A stretch of DNA of 47,179 bases from AC-32 sp035624425 (GTDB taxonomy: Bacteria; Actinomycetota; Thermoleophilia; Gaiellales; Gaiellaceae): NCBI GenBank assembly GCA_035624425.1, contig DASPRN010000037.1, positions 1 through 47,179 of the forward strand. Direction: 5' to 3'. Positions 31,167 through 38,990 of the stretch are shown one piece after another (positions within the stretch are counted from its first letter, which is position 1; every line of letters begins with the position of its first letter). The notes under the pieces were generated by a model that saw only the letters and a program-made list of their open reading frames with translations, was not told the origin of the DNA and ran no database searches. Position numbers and translations under genes: made by a program.

Positions 31167-31928
31167 TCAGCGGGTTGCGTGGTCGATCCAGCTCTCGAGC
31201 TCATCGGGAAGCTCCGGGCGCTCGCGGTGGACGAGGTGCAGGAAGAACTCGCGGTTCCCCTTCGGCCCGGGCAGGCTGGAGTCTACGACGCCTGCCACCT
31301 CCGCCTCCCACTCGAGCGCGGCCTCGGCCGTCTGGCGCATGACCCGCCGCCACACCTCGGGATCGCGGACGACGCCCCGGGGCGCCTGGGCCCGGCCCGC
31401 CTCGAACTGCGGTTTGACGAGCATGAGCGCCTCCCAGGCCGGCGCGGCCAGCGCGAGCGCCGGGGGCAGCGCCGTTCGCACCGAGATGAACGAGACGTCG
31501 CAGGTCACGAGCTCAGGGGCGAACGGGAGCTCTCGCAGCGAGCGCGCGTTGGTCCGCTCGAGCACCACGACCCGAGGGTCGTCCCGCAGCCGCGGGTGGA
31601 GCTGGCCGCGGCCGACGTCCAGCGCGATCACGCGGGCCGCACCGCGCTGGAGCAGGACGTCCGTGAAGCCGCCGGTCGACGCGCCGACGTCGAGGCAGTC
31701 CCGGCCGGCCGGGTCGATTCCGAGCACGTCGAGCGCGTGCGCCAGCTTGTCGCCGCCCCGCGAGACGTACGGCGGCGGCGCCGTCACCGTCAGCTCGGCC
31801 GACTCGTCCACCTGCTGCCCCGCCTTCTCGAAGCCGGGAACGAGCCCGGCGAGGACGAGCGCCTGGGCCTGAGCGCGGCTCTCGGCGAGCCCTCGCTCGA
31901 CCAGCAGCACGTCGAGCCGCTTCTTCAG
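31167..31928 (-). CDS. tlyA: TlyA family rRNA 2'-O-methyltransferase, probable CTG start
   Basis: A protein of 253 residues if it starts at CTG 31928. Residues 1-60 form an S4 RNA-binding domain ('KKRLDVLLVERGLAESRAQAQALVLAGLV'). The rest is an FtsJ-like Rossmann methyltransferase with 'DVGASTGGFTDVLLQRGA', 'VTCDVSFISVR', 'LVKPQFEAGR' and 'KGNREFFLHL'. Mycobacterial TlyA makes 2'-O-methylcytidines in 16S and 23S rRNA (capreomycin susceptibility). No ATG, GTG or TTG lies where the S4 domain must begin; the CTG overlaps the ispA stop as CTGA. The first conventional start, GTG at 31910, would remove KKRLD. Confidence 0.88.
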   Translation of the reverse strand: MKKRLDVLLVERGLAESRAQAQALVLAGLVPGFEKAGQQVDESAELTVTAPPPYVSRGGDKLAHALDVLGIDPAGRDCLDVGASTGGFTDVLLQRGAARVIALDVGRGQLHPRLRDDPRVVVLERTNARSLRELPFAPELVTCDVSFISVRTALPPALALAAPAWEALMLVKPQFEAGRAQAPRGVVRDPEVWRRVMRQTAEAALEWEAEVAGVVDSSLPGPKGNREFFLHLVHRERPELPDELESWIDHATR

Positions 31929-32695
31929 GATGTCCTGGCGGCGAGCCCGGCGACGATCCCGGCGAGGACAGAGGTGTCGGCGGGAATCTCCAGCAGGAGG
32001 GCCTGCGCGCGCTCCGCGGTCTGGTCAGCGAGCGCCCGAGCCCCCTCGGCCCCGCGCTCGAGCAGGTAGCCGTCCTCGTCGAGGATGTCGTCGACGATCT
32101 GGAAGAGCAGGCCGACCTCGTCCGCGAACGACCGCCACGGCTTCTGCTCGGCCTCGGGAACCTCGGCGACCCAGAGCGCGCAGGCGACCGACGCCGAGAA
32201 GAGACAGCCGGTCTTCAGGCGGTGGAGCGAAGCAAGGTCGTCGGCGCTGCCGGTGATGTCGAGGTACTGCCCGCCGATCATGCCCAGCGTCGCCTGGACG
32301 AGCTCGCGGGCGACCGTCGGCGTCGGATAGGTCAGGGCCAACCTGAGCGCCTCGGCCAGCAGTGCGTCGCCCGCGAGGATCCCGACCGCCTCGCCGAACT
32401 CGGCCCAGGTGCTCGCGCGGCCTCGCCGCAGCTTGTCGTCGTCCAGAGCCGGCAGGTCATCGTGGACGAGCGAGAAGGAGTGGACGAGCTCGAGCGCCGC
32501 CGCCGCCGGCAGCGCCGATTCCGGCTCGGCGCCCGCGGCCTCGGCCGTCGCCAGGCAGAGCAGCGGCCGCACGCGCTTCCCTCCGCCCGCCAGCGAGTAG
32601 CGCACCGAGGCCTCCAGCCCGCCGAGCTCGGGTGTCAGCGCGAGATCCTGGAGATAGGGCTCGATCAGCTCGAGCAGCTCTTCGGGCGGGGTCAC
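31925..32695 (-). CDS. ispA: Polyprenyl (farnesyl/geranylgeranyl) diphosphate synthase
   Basis: A 256-residue protein. The first aspartate-rich motif is in 'HSFSLVHDDLPALDDDKLRRG' (DDLPALDDD, about 80-90) and the second in 'FQIVDDILDEDGYL'; 'GGGKRVRPLLCLATAEA' binds the allyl/IPP diphosphates. Trans-prenyltransferase, C15 or C20 product; the length before the first motif does not settle it. It sits in the accC-nusB-xseB-like-ispA run and overlaps its neighbours by GTGA and CTGA, so it is strictly co-translated. In many bacteria xseB and ispA are adjacent, which supports the name. Confidence 0.93.
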   Translation of the reverse strand: MTPPEELLELIEPYLQDLALTPELGGLEASVRYSLAGGGKRVRPLLCLATAEAAGAEPESALPAAAALELVHSFSLVHDDLPALDDDKLRRGRASTWAEFGEAVGILAGDALLAEALRLALTYPTPTVARELVQATLGMIGGQYLDITGSADDLASLHRLKTGCLFSASVACALWVAEVPEAEQKPWRSFADEVGLLFQIVDDILDEDGYLLERGAEGARALADQTAERAQALLLEIPADTSVLAGIVAGLAARTS

Positions 32696-32898
32696 TCCGT
32701 CTCCCGCTTTGCCTGCTGGAGCTGCGACTCCACTTCCTTCGCGATCTCGGACAGCTCCGAGAGGATCTCGATCGCCTCCTCCGGATCCTTGGTCTGCTCG
32801 AGCCGCGCGCGCGTCTGCTCGAGCCGGTCGAGGAGGTCCTCCGCGCTCTTGAGCCGGTCCTCCGGGGTCATGCCTCCGTGCGCAGGTCCTTCGCTCAC
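32692..32898 (-). CDS. Small coiled-coil protein, possibly XseB-like (exonuclease VII small subunit)
   Basis: A 68-residue, almost wholly helical and charged protein: 'EDRLKSAEDLLDRLEQTRARLEQ', then 'DPEEAIEILSELSEIAKEVESQLQQAKRE'. Size, the 'EEA(I/L)EL..E' pattern and the position just before ispA fit XseB. However, the usual 'LE.IV..LE.G..SLEE' core is degenerate and no xseA is present here, so a different helical partner protein is possible. The GTG start at 32898 overlaps nusB (GTGA) and the stop overlaps ispA (GTGA). Confidence 0.55.
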   Translation of the reverse strand: MSEGPAHGGMTPEDRLKSAEDLLDRLEQTRARLEQTKDPEEAIEILSELSEIAKEVESQLQQAKRETE

Positions 32899-33272
32899 AC
32901 CGCCCTCTCCTGGACGACGCGGCCCAGTATGCCGTTGACGAGCCGTCCGGCGTCCTCGGAGGAGTAGCGCTTGGCGAGCGTGACGGCCTCGTCGATCGCG
33001 ACCTCGACCGGCACGGCATCCTCGTCGAGCTCGACGATCGCCAGGCGCAGGATGTTGCGCTCGAGCGCGCCGAGGCGGTCGGCGGTCCACTCGTCGGCGG
33101 CGTCCGTGATCCGCTGGTCGAGCTCCTCGTGCCGCTCGACCACCGTCTCGGCCAGCGAGCGTGCGTAGCCGTCGACCTCGCCCTCGTACAGCGACGCGAG
33201 CTCCTGGCCGGTCACGTCCCACTGGTAGAGAAGGATCAGCGCGGTCCGGCGTGCGGCGCGGCGGCCGGCCAC
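32895..33272 (-). CDS. nusB: Transcription antitermination factor NusB
   Basis: A 125-residue all-helical protein: 'RRAARRTALILLYQWDVTG' at the start, 'DRLGALERNILRLAIVELDEDAVPVEVAIDEAVTLAKRYSSEDAGRLVNGILGRV' at the end, the standard NusB signature. With NusE (S10) it binds boxA RNA of rRNA leaders. The GTG at 33272 shares its first base with the asp23 TAG stop, and the end overlaps the next gene (GTGA). The efp-accB-accC-asp23-nusB order is widespread in Gram-positive bacteria. Confidence 0.94.
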   Translation of the reverse strand: MAGRRAARRTALILLYQWDVTGQELASLYEGEVDGYARSLAETVVERHEELDQRITDAADEWTADRLGALERNILRLAIVELDEDAVPVEVAIDEAVTLAKRYSSEDAGRLVNGILGRVVQERAV

Positions 33273-33577
33273 TAGGCCACCGCCTCGACGAGGACGTTCA
33301 CGGCCCCCACCTCGAGACCGCACGTCGAGGAGACCGCAGCCGCCACCTGCTCCTGGACGTCGCGCGCAACGTCGGGCAGCGAGGCCCCGTGTGCGACGGA
33401 GAGCCCGAGCGACACCGTCGCCGAGCCGCCGCTGTGCTCGACCTGCACGGTCCGTTTCGGGCGCCGCACCCGTGCGCCGTCGACGCTCTCGGCCGCCGTC
33501 ACCACGAGCTGCGTCAGCGCACCGGGAACAAGCGTGATCGACCCCTCCGGCCCGCGCAGTACGAGTGGCTCGGTCAC
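33272..33577 (-). CDS. Asp23/Gls24 family envelope stress response protein
   Basis: A 101-residue DUF322 protein: 'GSITLVPGALTQLVVTAAESVDGARV', 'VSLGLSVAHGASLPDVARDVQEQVAAAVSSTCGLEVGAVNVLVEAV' are the two conserved blocks. Members are small, often membrane-linked via a partner (AmaP). The family commonly lies between accC and nusB. It overlaps accC by GTGA. No amaP homologue is visible. Confidence 0.9.
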   Translation of the reverse strand: MTEPLVLRGPEGSITLVPGALTQLVVTAAESVDGARVRRPKRTVQVEHSGGSATVSLGLSVAHGASLPDVARDVQEQVAAAVSSTCGLEVGAVNVLVEAVA

Positions 33578-34932
33578 GATCTCGCCAACGCCGGCAGGCG
33601 CTCGGACGCCTCGGCCAGAAAGGACGTCGAGTAGCGCCCGCTGGCGAACTCCTCGCTGCGCAGGATCTCGACCGCGAGAGCGCGCGTCGTCGGCGGGCCG
33701 TCGAGCTGCAGCTCACCGAGCGCCCTCAGCATCCGCTCGATCGCGTACGGCCTCGTGTCGTCCCAGACGATCAGCTTGCCGAGCAGCGAGTCGTAGTGCG
33801 GCGGAACGTCCACGCCCTCCTCGATGAACGTGTCGAGCCGGACGCCCGGGCCGAGCGGCGGACGGAAGCGGGTGATCCGCCCGGGCGCGGGGACGAAGTC
33901 GCGAGCGGGGTCCTCGGCGTTCAGCCGCACCTCGATCGCGTGACCGCGGCGCGCGGCGCGGCCGGTCTGGGCGAGCGGCTCGCCGGTGGCGATCAGCAGC
34001 TGCTCGCGAACGAGGTCGAGCCCGGTGACGAGCTCGCTGACGGGATGCTCGACCTGCAGCCGCGCGTTCAGCTCGATGAAGTAGAACGAGCGGTCGGGGC
34101 CGAGCAGGAACTCGAACGTCCCTGCGTTCCGGTAGCCGATCGCACGGCAGGCCCGCTCGGCCGCGGCCTCCATCTCCTCGCGCGTCTCGGCGTCCAGCGC
34201 CGGCGAGGGCGACTCCTCGATCAGCTTCTGGTGGCGCCGCTGGATCGAGCACTCGCGCTCACCGAGGGTCAGGACGCCGCCCTGCCCGTCGGCGAGCACC
34301 TGAATCTCGACGTGCCGCGCGGGCGAGACGGCCTTCTCGAGGTAGAGGCTGCCGTCGCCGAAGGCGGCCTCGGCCTCGAGCGCCGCGGTCCCGTAGGCGG
34401 TCTCGAGCTGCTCGGGGTCGCTCACCAGCCGCATGCCCTTGCCGCCGCCGCCCGCGGAGGCCTTCAACAGGACCGGGTAGCCGACCTCGTCCGCGGCCGC
34501 CCGCACGTCCTCGAGGCTGGTCGTTCCCGCCGTGCCCGGGACGACCGGTACTCCCGCGGCGCGCATCTCCGCCTTCGCCTGCACCTTGTCGCCCATGCGG
34601 GCCATGACCTCGGCGCTCGGCCCGATGAAGACGAGATCGTTGTCGGCGCACGCCTCGACGAAGGCCGGGTTCTCGGCGAGGAAGCCGTAGCCGGGATGGA
34701 CGGCCTCGCAGCCCGTCGTCGTCGCGGCCGCGATCACCGACGGGATCCGGAGATAGCTCGCAGTCGCCAGCGGCGGCCCGACGCAGACGGCGCGGTCGGC
34801 GAGCCGGACGTGCAGCGCGTCCGCGTCGACGGTCGAGTAGACGGCGACCGCCTCGATGTCGTTCTCGTGCAGGGCGCGAATGACGCGCACGGCGATCTCA
34901 CCCCGATTGGCGACGAGCACGCGTCTGAACAT
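33574..34932 (-). CDS. accC: Biotin carboxylase (acetyl-CoA/acyl-CoA carboxylase subunit)
   Basis: A 452-residue protein, the usual AccC length without a fused carrier. It starts 'FRRVLVANRGEIAVRVIRALHENDIEAVAVYS' and has the ATP-grasp glycine loop 'LKASAGGGGKGMRLV' (about 155-169), 'ECSIQRRHQKLIEESPSP', 'FIELNARLQVEHPVSELVTGLDLV' (catalytic Glu/Arg) and 'HAIEVRLNAEDP'. It carboxylates biotin on the carrier encoded directly upstream; the ATG shares a base with the fusion gene's stop (TGATG). No accA/accD carboxyltransferase genes are in the window, so the final acceptor is unknown. Confidence 0.96.
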   Translation of the reverse strand: MFRRVLVANRGEIAVRVIRALHENDIEAVAVYSTVDADALHVRLADRAVCVGPPLATASYLRIPSVIAAATTTGCEAVHPGYGFLAENPAFVEACADNDLVFIGPSAEVMARMGDKVQAKAEMRAAGVPVVPGTAGTTSLEDVRAAADEVGYPVLLKASAGGGGKGMRLVSDPEQLETAYGTAALEAEAAFGDGSLYLEKAVSPARHVEIQVLADGQGGVLTLGERECSIQRRHQKLIEESPSPALDAETREEMEAAAERACRAIGYRNAGTFEFLLGPDRSFYFIELNARLQVEHPVSELVTGLDLVREQLLIATGEPLAQTGRAARRGHAIEVRLNAEDPARDFVPAPGRITRFRPPLGPGVRLDTFIEEGVDVPPHYDSLLGKLIVWDDTRPYAIERMLRALGELQLDGPPTTRALAVEILRSEEFASGRYSTSFLAEASERLPALARS

Positions 34933-36737
34933 CAGACCGCGTCGAACGGAGGCGGCAGGACCGGCTCGAGCTCGAACAGCAGCTGCCCGAACTCGACCGG
35001 CTCGGCGTTGCCGACGTGGATCGCGCGGACGACCCCGGCCGCGTCCGCCTTGATCTCGTTCATCAGCTTCATCGCCTCGAGGATGCAGAGCGTCTGGCCC
35101 GGAGCAACCGCGTCGCCCTCCTGGACGAACGGCGCGGCACCTGGCTGGGGCGCACGGTAGAAGACACCGACCATCGGCGCCTCGACCCGCACCAGTCCGT
35201 CGCCGGGAGGAGGAAGCGCCGGCGGGCTTTCCGCCTCGCCGGGCTCCGGCGGAGGCAGGAACCCCGGCTCGACGGGCTCGGGCGTGCGCCGCACTGACAC
35301 GCGCATGCCTGCCTCCTCGATCGTCACCTCCCCCACGCCCGACTCCTGGACGATTCGGACGATCTCGCGAATGCGCTCGGCGCGCGCCTGGTCGACGCCG
35401 CCCGCGCCGAGGCTCTCGTCCCGGCTGGCCCGGCCGCGGATCGTCTGCAGCAGTGGCTCGGCCTCCTCGCCGAAGAGGGCGAGCAGGAGCAACTCCTCCT
35501 CGCTCGATGCGAGATCCTTGGCCTCCTCGCGGATCGCGTCCAGCTCGGCCGGCGCCTCCTCTTCCGGCGCTCCGCCGAGGAGCGCGACGGCCCGCTTGAC
35601 GGTTGCGTCGATCGGGCCGGGCGGGCTGCCGTACTTGCCTTCGACGAGCGCGCGCAGCTCGTCCACGACGGTTCCGTAGCGCGAAGCGGAGAGGACATGC
35701 AGGAGCGCTTGGGAGCCGAGGATCTGGCCGATCGGCGCCGCGAGCGGCGGCCACCCCGCCTCCTCCCGGATCACGGCCAGCTCGTCGAGAACGTCCGGCA
35801 GCCGGTCGCCGGCGCCGTGTGCCCGTAGGTGCGCGTCGAGCGCGGCCACGAGACCGGGCGGGAGCCGGTGCTCGGCGGCGCGGACGGCGATGCGCGGCGC
35901 CAGCGGCGTGACCGGCTCGTCGCCGATGTGCTCGTCCACGAGATCGGAGGCCTGCCAGAGCGCGTCCACGTCGGTTCCCGGGTCGAGCCCGAGCCCCTTC
36001 AGCGCGGTGGCGAGCGCCTCGCCGGAGACGCGGTGCACGGTCAGCGCGACCGGGTAGACCGCGGTGGCGATCCGGTCGGCGCCGGCCCTGGTCGCCTCGA
36101 GCGCCGCGGACATCGCGTTCCCGGCCGCCCCCTGGCAGTAGAGGCCGACCGGCAGGCCGCTCGCTGCGGCCAGCGTCCCGACGAGCTCGTGCGCCCGGTG
36201 CGGATGGAGCGAGCTGGACGGGTCGTGCAGGAGCACGCGCGAGGCACCCAAATCCGGGAGCTTTCGCGCCTGCTCGACCAGAGCGTCGGTCTCGCCCTTG
36301 TACCCGGAGCCGTAGACGAGACCGGCGTCGAACTCCTTGCCGGCAGCGGTGATCGCCTCGCCCGCCTCGCGCAGGTTCTCGACATGGTTGAGCGGGTCGT
36401 GCAGGCGGAAGACCTCGATCCCGCTATCGGCGGCCGAGGCGACGAAGCGCCGGACGAAGTCGCCGCCGACCGGGCGCGAGCCGACGAGGAAGCGGCCGCG
36501 CAGCGCCATCGCGAGCGGGGTCTTCGTGCGGGCGTTGAGTGCGCGGATCCGCTCCCAGGGGCTCTCGACGCCGCGCCGGACGGCCGTGTCGAAGACACCG
36601 CCGCCGGATACCTCGAGGTAGGCGAAGCCGGCACCGTCGAGGATCTCCGCCAGCTGGAGCAGGTCGGCGGTCGGCATCCGCCCGGCCAACGGCTCCTGGC
36701 CGAGCAGGCGAATCGTGGTGTCTACCAGAGCCGGCAC
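34932..36737 (-). CDS. Fusion of a metal-ligand-less pyruvate-carboxylase-type carboxyltransferase domain and a biotin carboxyl carrier (AccB)
   Basis: 601 residues. Residues 1-385 align along their length with OadA/PycB carboxyltransferases (TIM barrel plus the conserved helical domain, e.g. 'APIGQILGSQALLHVLSASRYGTVVDELRALVEGKYG'). The four zinc/metal ligands are replaced: the Asp of RDAHQS is Leu11, the carbamylated Lys of KDMAG is His171, and the HxH pair is Tyr200-Cys-Gln202. Gln14 and Arg80, which line the substrate site in active enzymes, remain. Residues 452-601 are a whole AccB: helical start, Pro-rich hinge, 'PMVGVFYRAPQPG' and biotin site EAMKLM (Lys557). It occupies the normal accB position between efp and accC. 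Confidence 0.9.
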   Translation of the reverse strand: MPALVDTTIRLLGQEPLAGRMPTADLLQLAEILDGAGFAYLEVSGGGVFDTAVRRGVESPWERIRALNARTKTPLAMALRGRFLVGSRPVGGDFVRRFVASAADSGIEVFRLHDPLNHVENLREAGEAITAAGKEFDAGLVYGSGYKGETDALVEQARKLPDLGASRVLLHDPSSSLHPHRAHELVGTLAAASGLPVGLYCQGAAGNAMSAALEATRAGADRIATAVYPVALTVHRVSGEALATALKGLGLDPGTDVDALWQASDLVDEHIGDEPVTPLAPRIAVRAAEHRLPPGLVAALDAHLRAHGAGDRLPDVLDELAVIREEAGWPPLAAPIGQILGSQALLHVLSASRYGTVVDELRALVEGKYGSPPGPIDATVKRAVALLGGAPEEEAPAELDAIREEAKDLASSEEELLLLALFGEEAEPLLQTIRGRASRDESLGAGGVDQARAERIREIVRIVQESGVGEVTIEEAGMRVSVRRTPEPVEPGFLPPPEPGEAESPPALPPPGDGLVRVEAPMVGVFYRAPQPGAAPFVQEGDAVAPGQTLCILEAMKLMNEIKADAAGVVRAIHVGNAEPVEFGQLLFELEPVLPPPFDAV

Positions 36738-36744
36738 GGCCGAG

Positions 36745-36750
36745 AGCCTA
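36745..36750 (-). promoter_or_regulatory. -10 element TAGGCT of the carboxyltransferase-BCCP/accC run (leaderless)
   Basis: TAGGCT ends 7 bases before the GTG at 36737, just after the efp hairpin. The run through accC, asp23, nusB and ispA to tlyA/nadK appears to depend on it. Confidence 0.5.
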
Positions 36751-36793
36751 CCGCGGTTCTTTTCCTCGGAGACCGAGCCGTTTCAAAGCCAGC

Positions 36794-36828
36794 GCGCAGG
36801 ACTCGGCCGAAGGCCGAGTGCTCTGCGC
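36794..36828 (-). terminator. Strong hairpin after efp
   Basis: An 8-bp stem ACTCGGCC/GGCCGAGT closed by a UUC(G) loop, extended by GCGCAG/CTGCGC across a small internal loop. On the minus strand it follows the efp stop by about 8 bases; GGCTTTG comes after. Probably ends or processes the efp transcript. Confidence 0.6.
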
Positions 36829-36836
36829 GGGTTTCA

Positions 36837-37403
36837 TCAGGCGCGCGAGATGTAGCGGCCCTCGCGCGGGTCGACCTTGATGCGGTCGCCCACGTTCACG
36901 AACAGCGGCACCTGCACGATCGCGCCGGTCTCGAGGGTTGCGGGCTTGGTCACGTTCGAGACGGTGTCGCCGCGGACGCCGGGCTCGGTCTCGGTCACGG
37001 CCAGCTCGACGGAGGCCGGCAGCTGCACCGCGGACGGACGCCCGTCGACGGTCATCACCTGAACGGTCGAGCTCGGCTCCATGTAGGGCAGCGCGTCCTC
37101 GACCGACGCGTGCGGGAGCGAGACCTGCTCGTAGGTCTCGGTGTCCATGAGGACGACCTCGTCGCCGGAGTCGTAGAGGTACTGCATCGGCTTCACCTCG
37201 GTGTGCACACGCGTGAACTTCTCGCCGGCGCGGAAGGTCTTGTCGACGACCGCGCCCGAGTCGAGGTTGCGCAGCTTCGAGCGCACGAACGCGCCGCCCT
37301 TGCCGGGCTTCACGTGCTGGAACTCGAGGATCCGCCACGCCGAGCCGTCGAGCTCGATGTGCATCCCGTTCTTGAACTGGTTGGTGTTGACGGTCTCCGC
37401 CAC
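36837..37403 (-). CDS. efp: Elongation factor P
   Basis: A 188-residue protein. It begins 'AETVNTNQFKNGMHIELDGSAWRILEFQHVKPGKGGAFVRSKLRNLDSGAVVDKTFRAGEKF', with the modifiable loop 'KPGKGGAF' (Lys at the tip, about residue 34), and has 'MDTETYEQ' and a C-terminal 'GRYISRA'. EF-P relieves ribosome stalling at polyproline; several proteins here are Pro-rich, including the BCCP hinge. The GTG at 37403 is set by homology and by TAGACT 8 bases upstream, whose TAG is the pepP stop. The typical neighbours pepP and accB-like/accC are present. Confidence 0.97.
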   Translation of the reverse strand: MAETVNTNQFKNGMHIELDGSAWRILEFQHVKPGKGGAFVRSKLRNLDSGAVVDKTFRAGEKFTRVHTEVKPMQYLYDSGDEVVLMDTETYEQVSLPHASVEDALPYMEPSSTVQVMTVDGRPSAVQLPASVELAVTETEPGVRGDTVSNVTKPATLETGAIVQVPLFVNVGDRIKVDPREGRYISRA

Positions 37404-37411
37404 GGGCAAGC

Positions 37412-37417
37412 AGTCTA
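37412..37417 (-). promoter_or_regulatory. -10 element TAGACT of efp, overlapping the pepP stop codon
   Basis: The pepP TAG stop (37417-37415) is the first half of TAGACT, which ends 8 bases before the efp GTG. Confidence 0.5.
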
Positions 37418-38449
37418 GGTAACGGCGACCAGGTCCTTGGTGAAGGTCGTCAGGATCTCCGGCTCGCCGTCGCCGACGATCACGAGGTCCTCGATCCGGA
37501 TCCCGCCGAGCTGCGGCAGGTAGATCCCCGGCTCGACGGTGACGACGTTGCCGGCAGCGAGCGTGTCCGGTGACTCGCGGCTGAGGCGCGGCGCCTCGTG
37601 CACCTCGAGCCCGACGCCGTGACCGAGGCCGTGGCCGAACTCCTCGCCGAAGCCGGCCGCCTCGATCGAATTGCGCGCAGCCGCGTCGGCGTCGATGCCG
37701 GTGACGCCCGCGCGCACGGCATCGAGCCCGGCCAGCTGCCCTTCGAGACAGGCTGCGTACCCCTCGCGGAGCTTCTCCGGCAGGAGCCCGGTCGCAAACG
37801 TGCGCGTGCAGTCGGAGCAATAGCCGTCCAGGAAGGCTCCGGCGTCGATCACCACGGTCTCGCCGAGGGCCAGCACGCGGTCGGTCGGCCGGGAGTGCGG
37901 GCGGGCGCCGTTCGGCCCCGACGCCACGATCGTCTCGAACGCCGGGCCCGAGGCGCCGAGCTCGTGGAAGAGCGAGTCCAGGCGCCAGGCGAGCTCGCGC
38001 TCGCTGCGGCCGGTGAAGCGCTCCTCGGCCAGCCGCGTGTACGCCTCGCTCGTGATCGCCGCTGCCGCGCGGATCGTCTCGAGCTCGTCCTCGTCCTTGA
38101 CCGCGCGCAGCGCTTCGACCAGGCCGCGGCGCGGAACGAGCTCGAGACCCTGTGCCGCAAGTGTCTCGTGCTGTTGAAAGGTGACCGCATCGGCCTCGAA
38201 CCCGATCGGGCCCGAAAGCCGCTCGGCCAGGTCTGCGTAGAGATTCCGCTTCGTCTCGATGAACTCGGCCTCGGGGACCGCCCGGCCGGTCTCCGCGTAG
38301 CGGAAGTCGCTGAAGAGCTGCGCGCCGCCCGGCTCGACCAGCAGCGCGGCGTTCGAGCTCGAGAACCCGACCAGGTAGAGCACGTTCGCCGGCGCCGTGA
38401 CCAGCAGCGGCTCCCCGAGCGACGGCCGCAGGCGTTCTAACCTGGTCAT
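37415..38449 (-). CDS. pepP: M24 family Xaa-Pro aminopeptidase
   Basis: A 344-residue protein with the creatinase N-domain (1-120) and pita-bread fold. Metal ligands: Asp in 'VVIDAGAFLDGYCSDCTRTFATG' (two Asp), His in 'EEFGHGLGHGVGLEVHEAP', Glu in 'VTVEPGIYL' and Glu in 'GIRIEDLV'. It removes an N-terminal residue before proline. The ATG at 38449 is chosen because family homology starts 'TRLERLRPSLGEPLLVTAPANVLYLVGF'; an upstream extension would be repeat R2. Next to efp in many Gram-positive genomes. Confidence 0.94.
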   Translation of the reverse strand: MTRLERLRPSLGEPLLVTAPANVLYLVGFSSSNAALLVEPGGAQLFSDFRYAETGRAVPEAEFIETKRNLYADLAERLSGPIGFEADAVTFQQHETLAAQGLELVPRRGLVEALRAVKDEDELETIRAAAAITSEAYTRLAEERFTGRSERELAWRLDSLFHELGASGPAFETIVASGPNGARPHSRPTDRVLALGETVVIDAGAFLDGYCSDCTRTFATGLLPEKLREGYAACLEGQLAGLDAVRAGVTGIDADAAARNSIEAAGFGEEFGHGLGHGVGLEVHEAPRLSRESPDTLAAGNVVTVEPGIYLPQLGGIRIEDLVIVGDGEPEILTTFTKDLVAVT

Positions 38450-38459
38450 GGACCGACGT

Positions 38460-38546
38460 CCTGTCGGCCGGCGGGTCGACCGGTCAGTTCCGACGGGCGG
38501 CCAGGCAAAGCCTGTCCGCCCTGACATCGACATCGCAAGCGACGTC
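38460..38546 (-). repeat. Two- to three-hairpin element after aroQ (copy R2)
   Basis: Directly after the aroQ TGA on the minus strand: hairpin 1 GACGTCG-CTTG-CGATGTC (38546-38529). A 7-base spacer, then hairpin 2 with outer stem GGGCGG/CCGCCC, one mismatch, inner stem CAGGC/GCCTG and TTT loop (38521-38495), then GTCGG. A shared GACCGGTC palindrome and a third hairpin TCGACC-CGCC-GGCCGA follow. R2 and R3 match over nearly their full length. Confidence 0.78.
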
Positions 38547-38978
38547 TCATCCGCGCCGCTCCGCCAGGAAGGCGAGCGCCTCCCGGTAGCCCTCGGGCCC
38601 CTTGCCGATCACGCGAGCGGCTGCGATGTCCTCCAGCACGGTGTGACGTCGCCACTCCTCGCGCTCGGCGATGTTGGAGAGGTGCACCTCCACGACCGGC
38701 GCCTCGAACAGCTCGAGCGCGTCGCGGATCGCGTAGCTGTAGTGCGACCAGGCGCCAGGGTTGGCAATGACGCCGCCGGCCCAGTCGAGCGCGTCGTGAC
38801 ACCAGGAGACGTACTCGCCCTCGCTGTTCGTCTGGCGGCAGTCGGCGAGCAGCTCCAGCTCGCGCGCCCACTCGTAGATGCGGCCCTCCAGCTGGTTGAG
38901 GCTGAGGCCACCGTAGAGCGCAGGATCGCGGCGGTGGAGAACGTCGAGGTTCACGCCGTTGAGAACCGCCACGCGCAC
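38547..38978 (-). CDS. aroQ: Type II 3-dehydroquinate dehydratase
   Basis: A 143-residue protein, the usual ~145. It starts 'RVAVLNGVNLDVLHRRDPALYGGLSLNQLE' with the catalytic Tyr (about 22) and Arg on the lid loop, then 'CRQTNSEGEYVSWCHDAL', 'GGVIANPGAWSHYSYAIRDAL' (Asn and His) and 'VVEVHLSNIAEREEWRRHTV'. It dehydrates 3-dehydroquinate in the shikimate pathway, downstream of the AroB half of the preceding gene. A TAGAGT whose TAG is the aroKB stop lies 6 bases before the GTG. Confidence 0.96.
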   Translation of the reverse strand: MRVAVLNGVNLDVLHRRDPALYGGLSLNQLEGRIYEWARELELLADCRQTNSEGEYVSWCHDALDWAGGVIANPGAWSHYSYAIRDALELFEAPVVEVHLSNIAEREEWRRHTVLEDIAAARVIGKGPEGYREALAFLAERRG

Positions 38979-38984
38979 GGTCTG

Positions 38985-38990
38985 ACTCTA
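38985..38990 (-). promoter_or_regulatory. -10 element TAGAGT of aroQ, overlapping the aroKB stop codon
   Basis: The aroKB TAG (38990-38988) forms the first half of TAGAGT, ending 6 bases before the aroQ GTG. Confidence 0.45.

Noticed and set aside
34932..36737. Active pyruvate carboxylase subunit B or oxaloacetate decarboxylase alpha
   Set aside because: All four metal ligands of that family are substituted, and the gene occupies the accB position. Naming it as an active enzyme would mislead.
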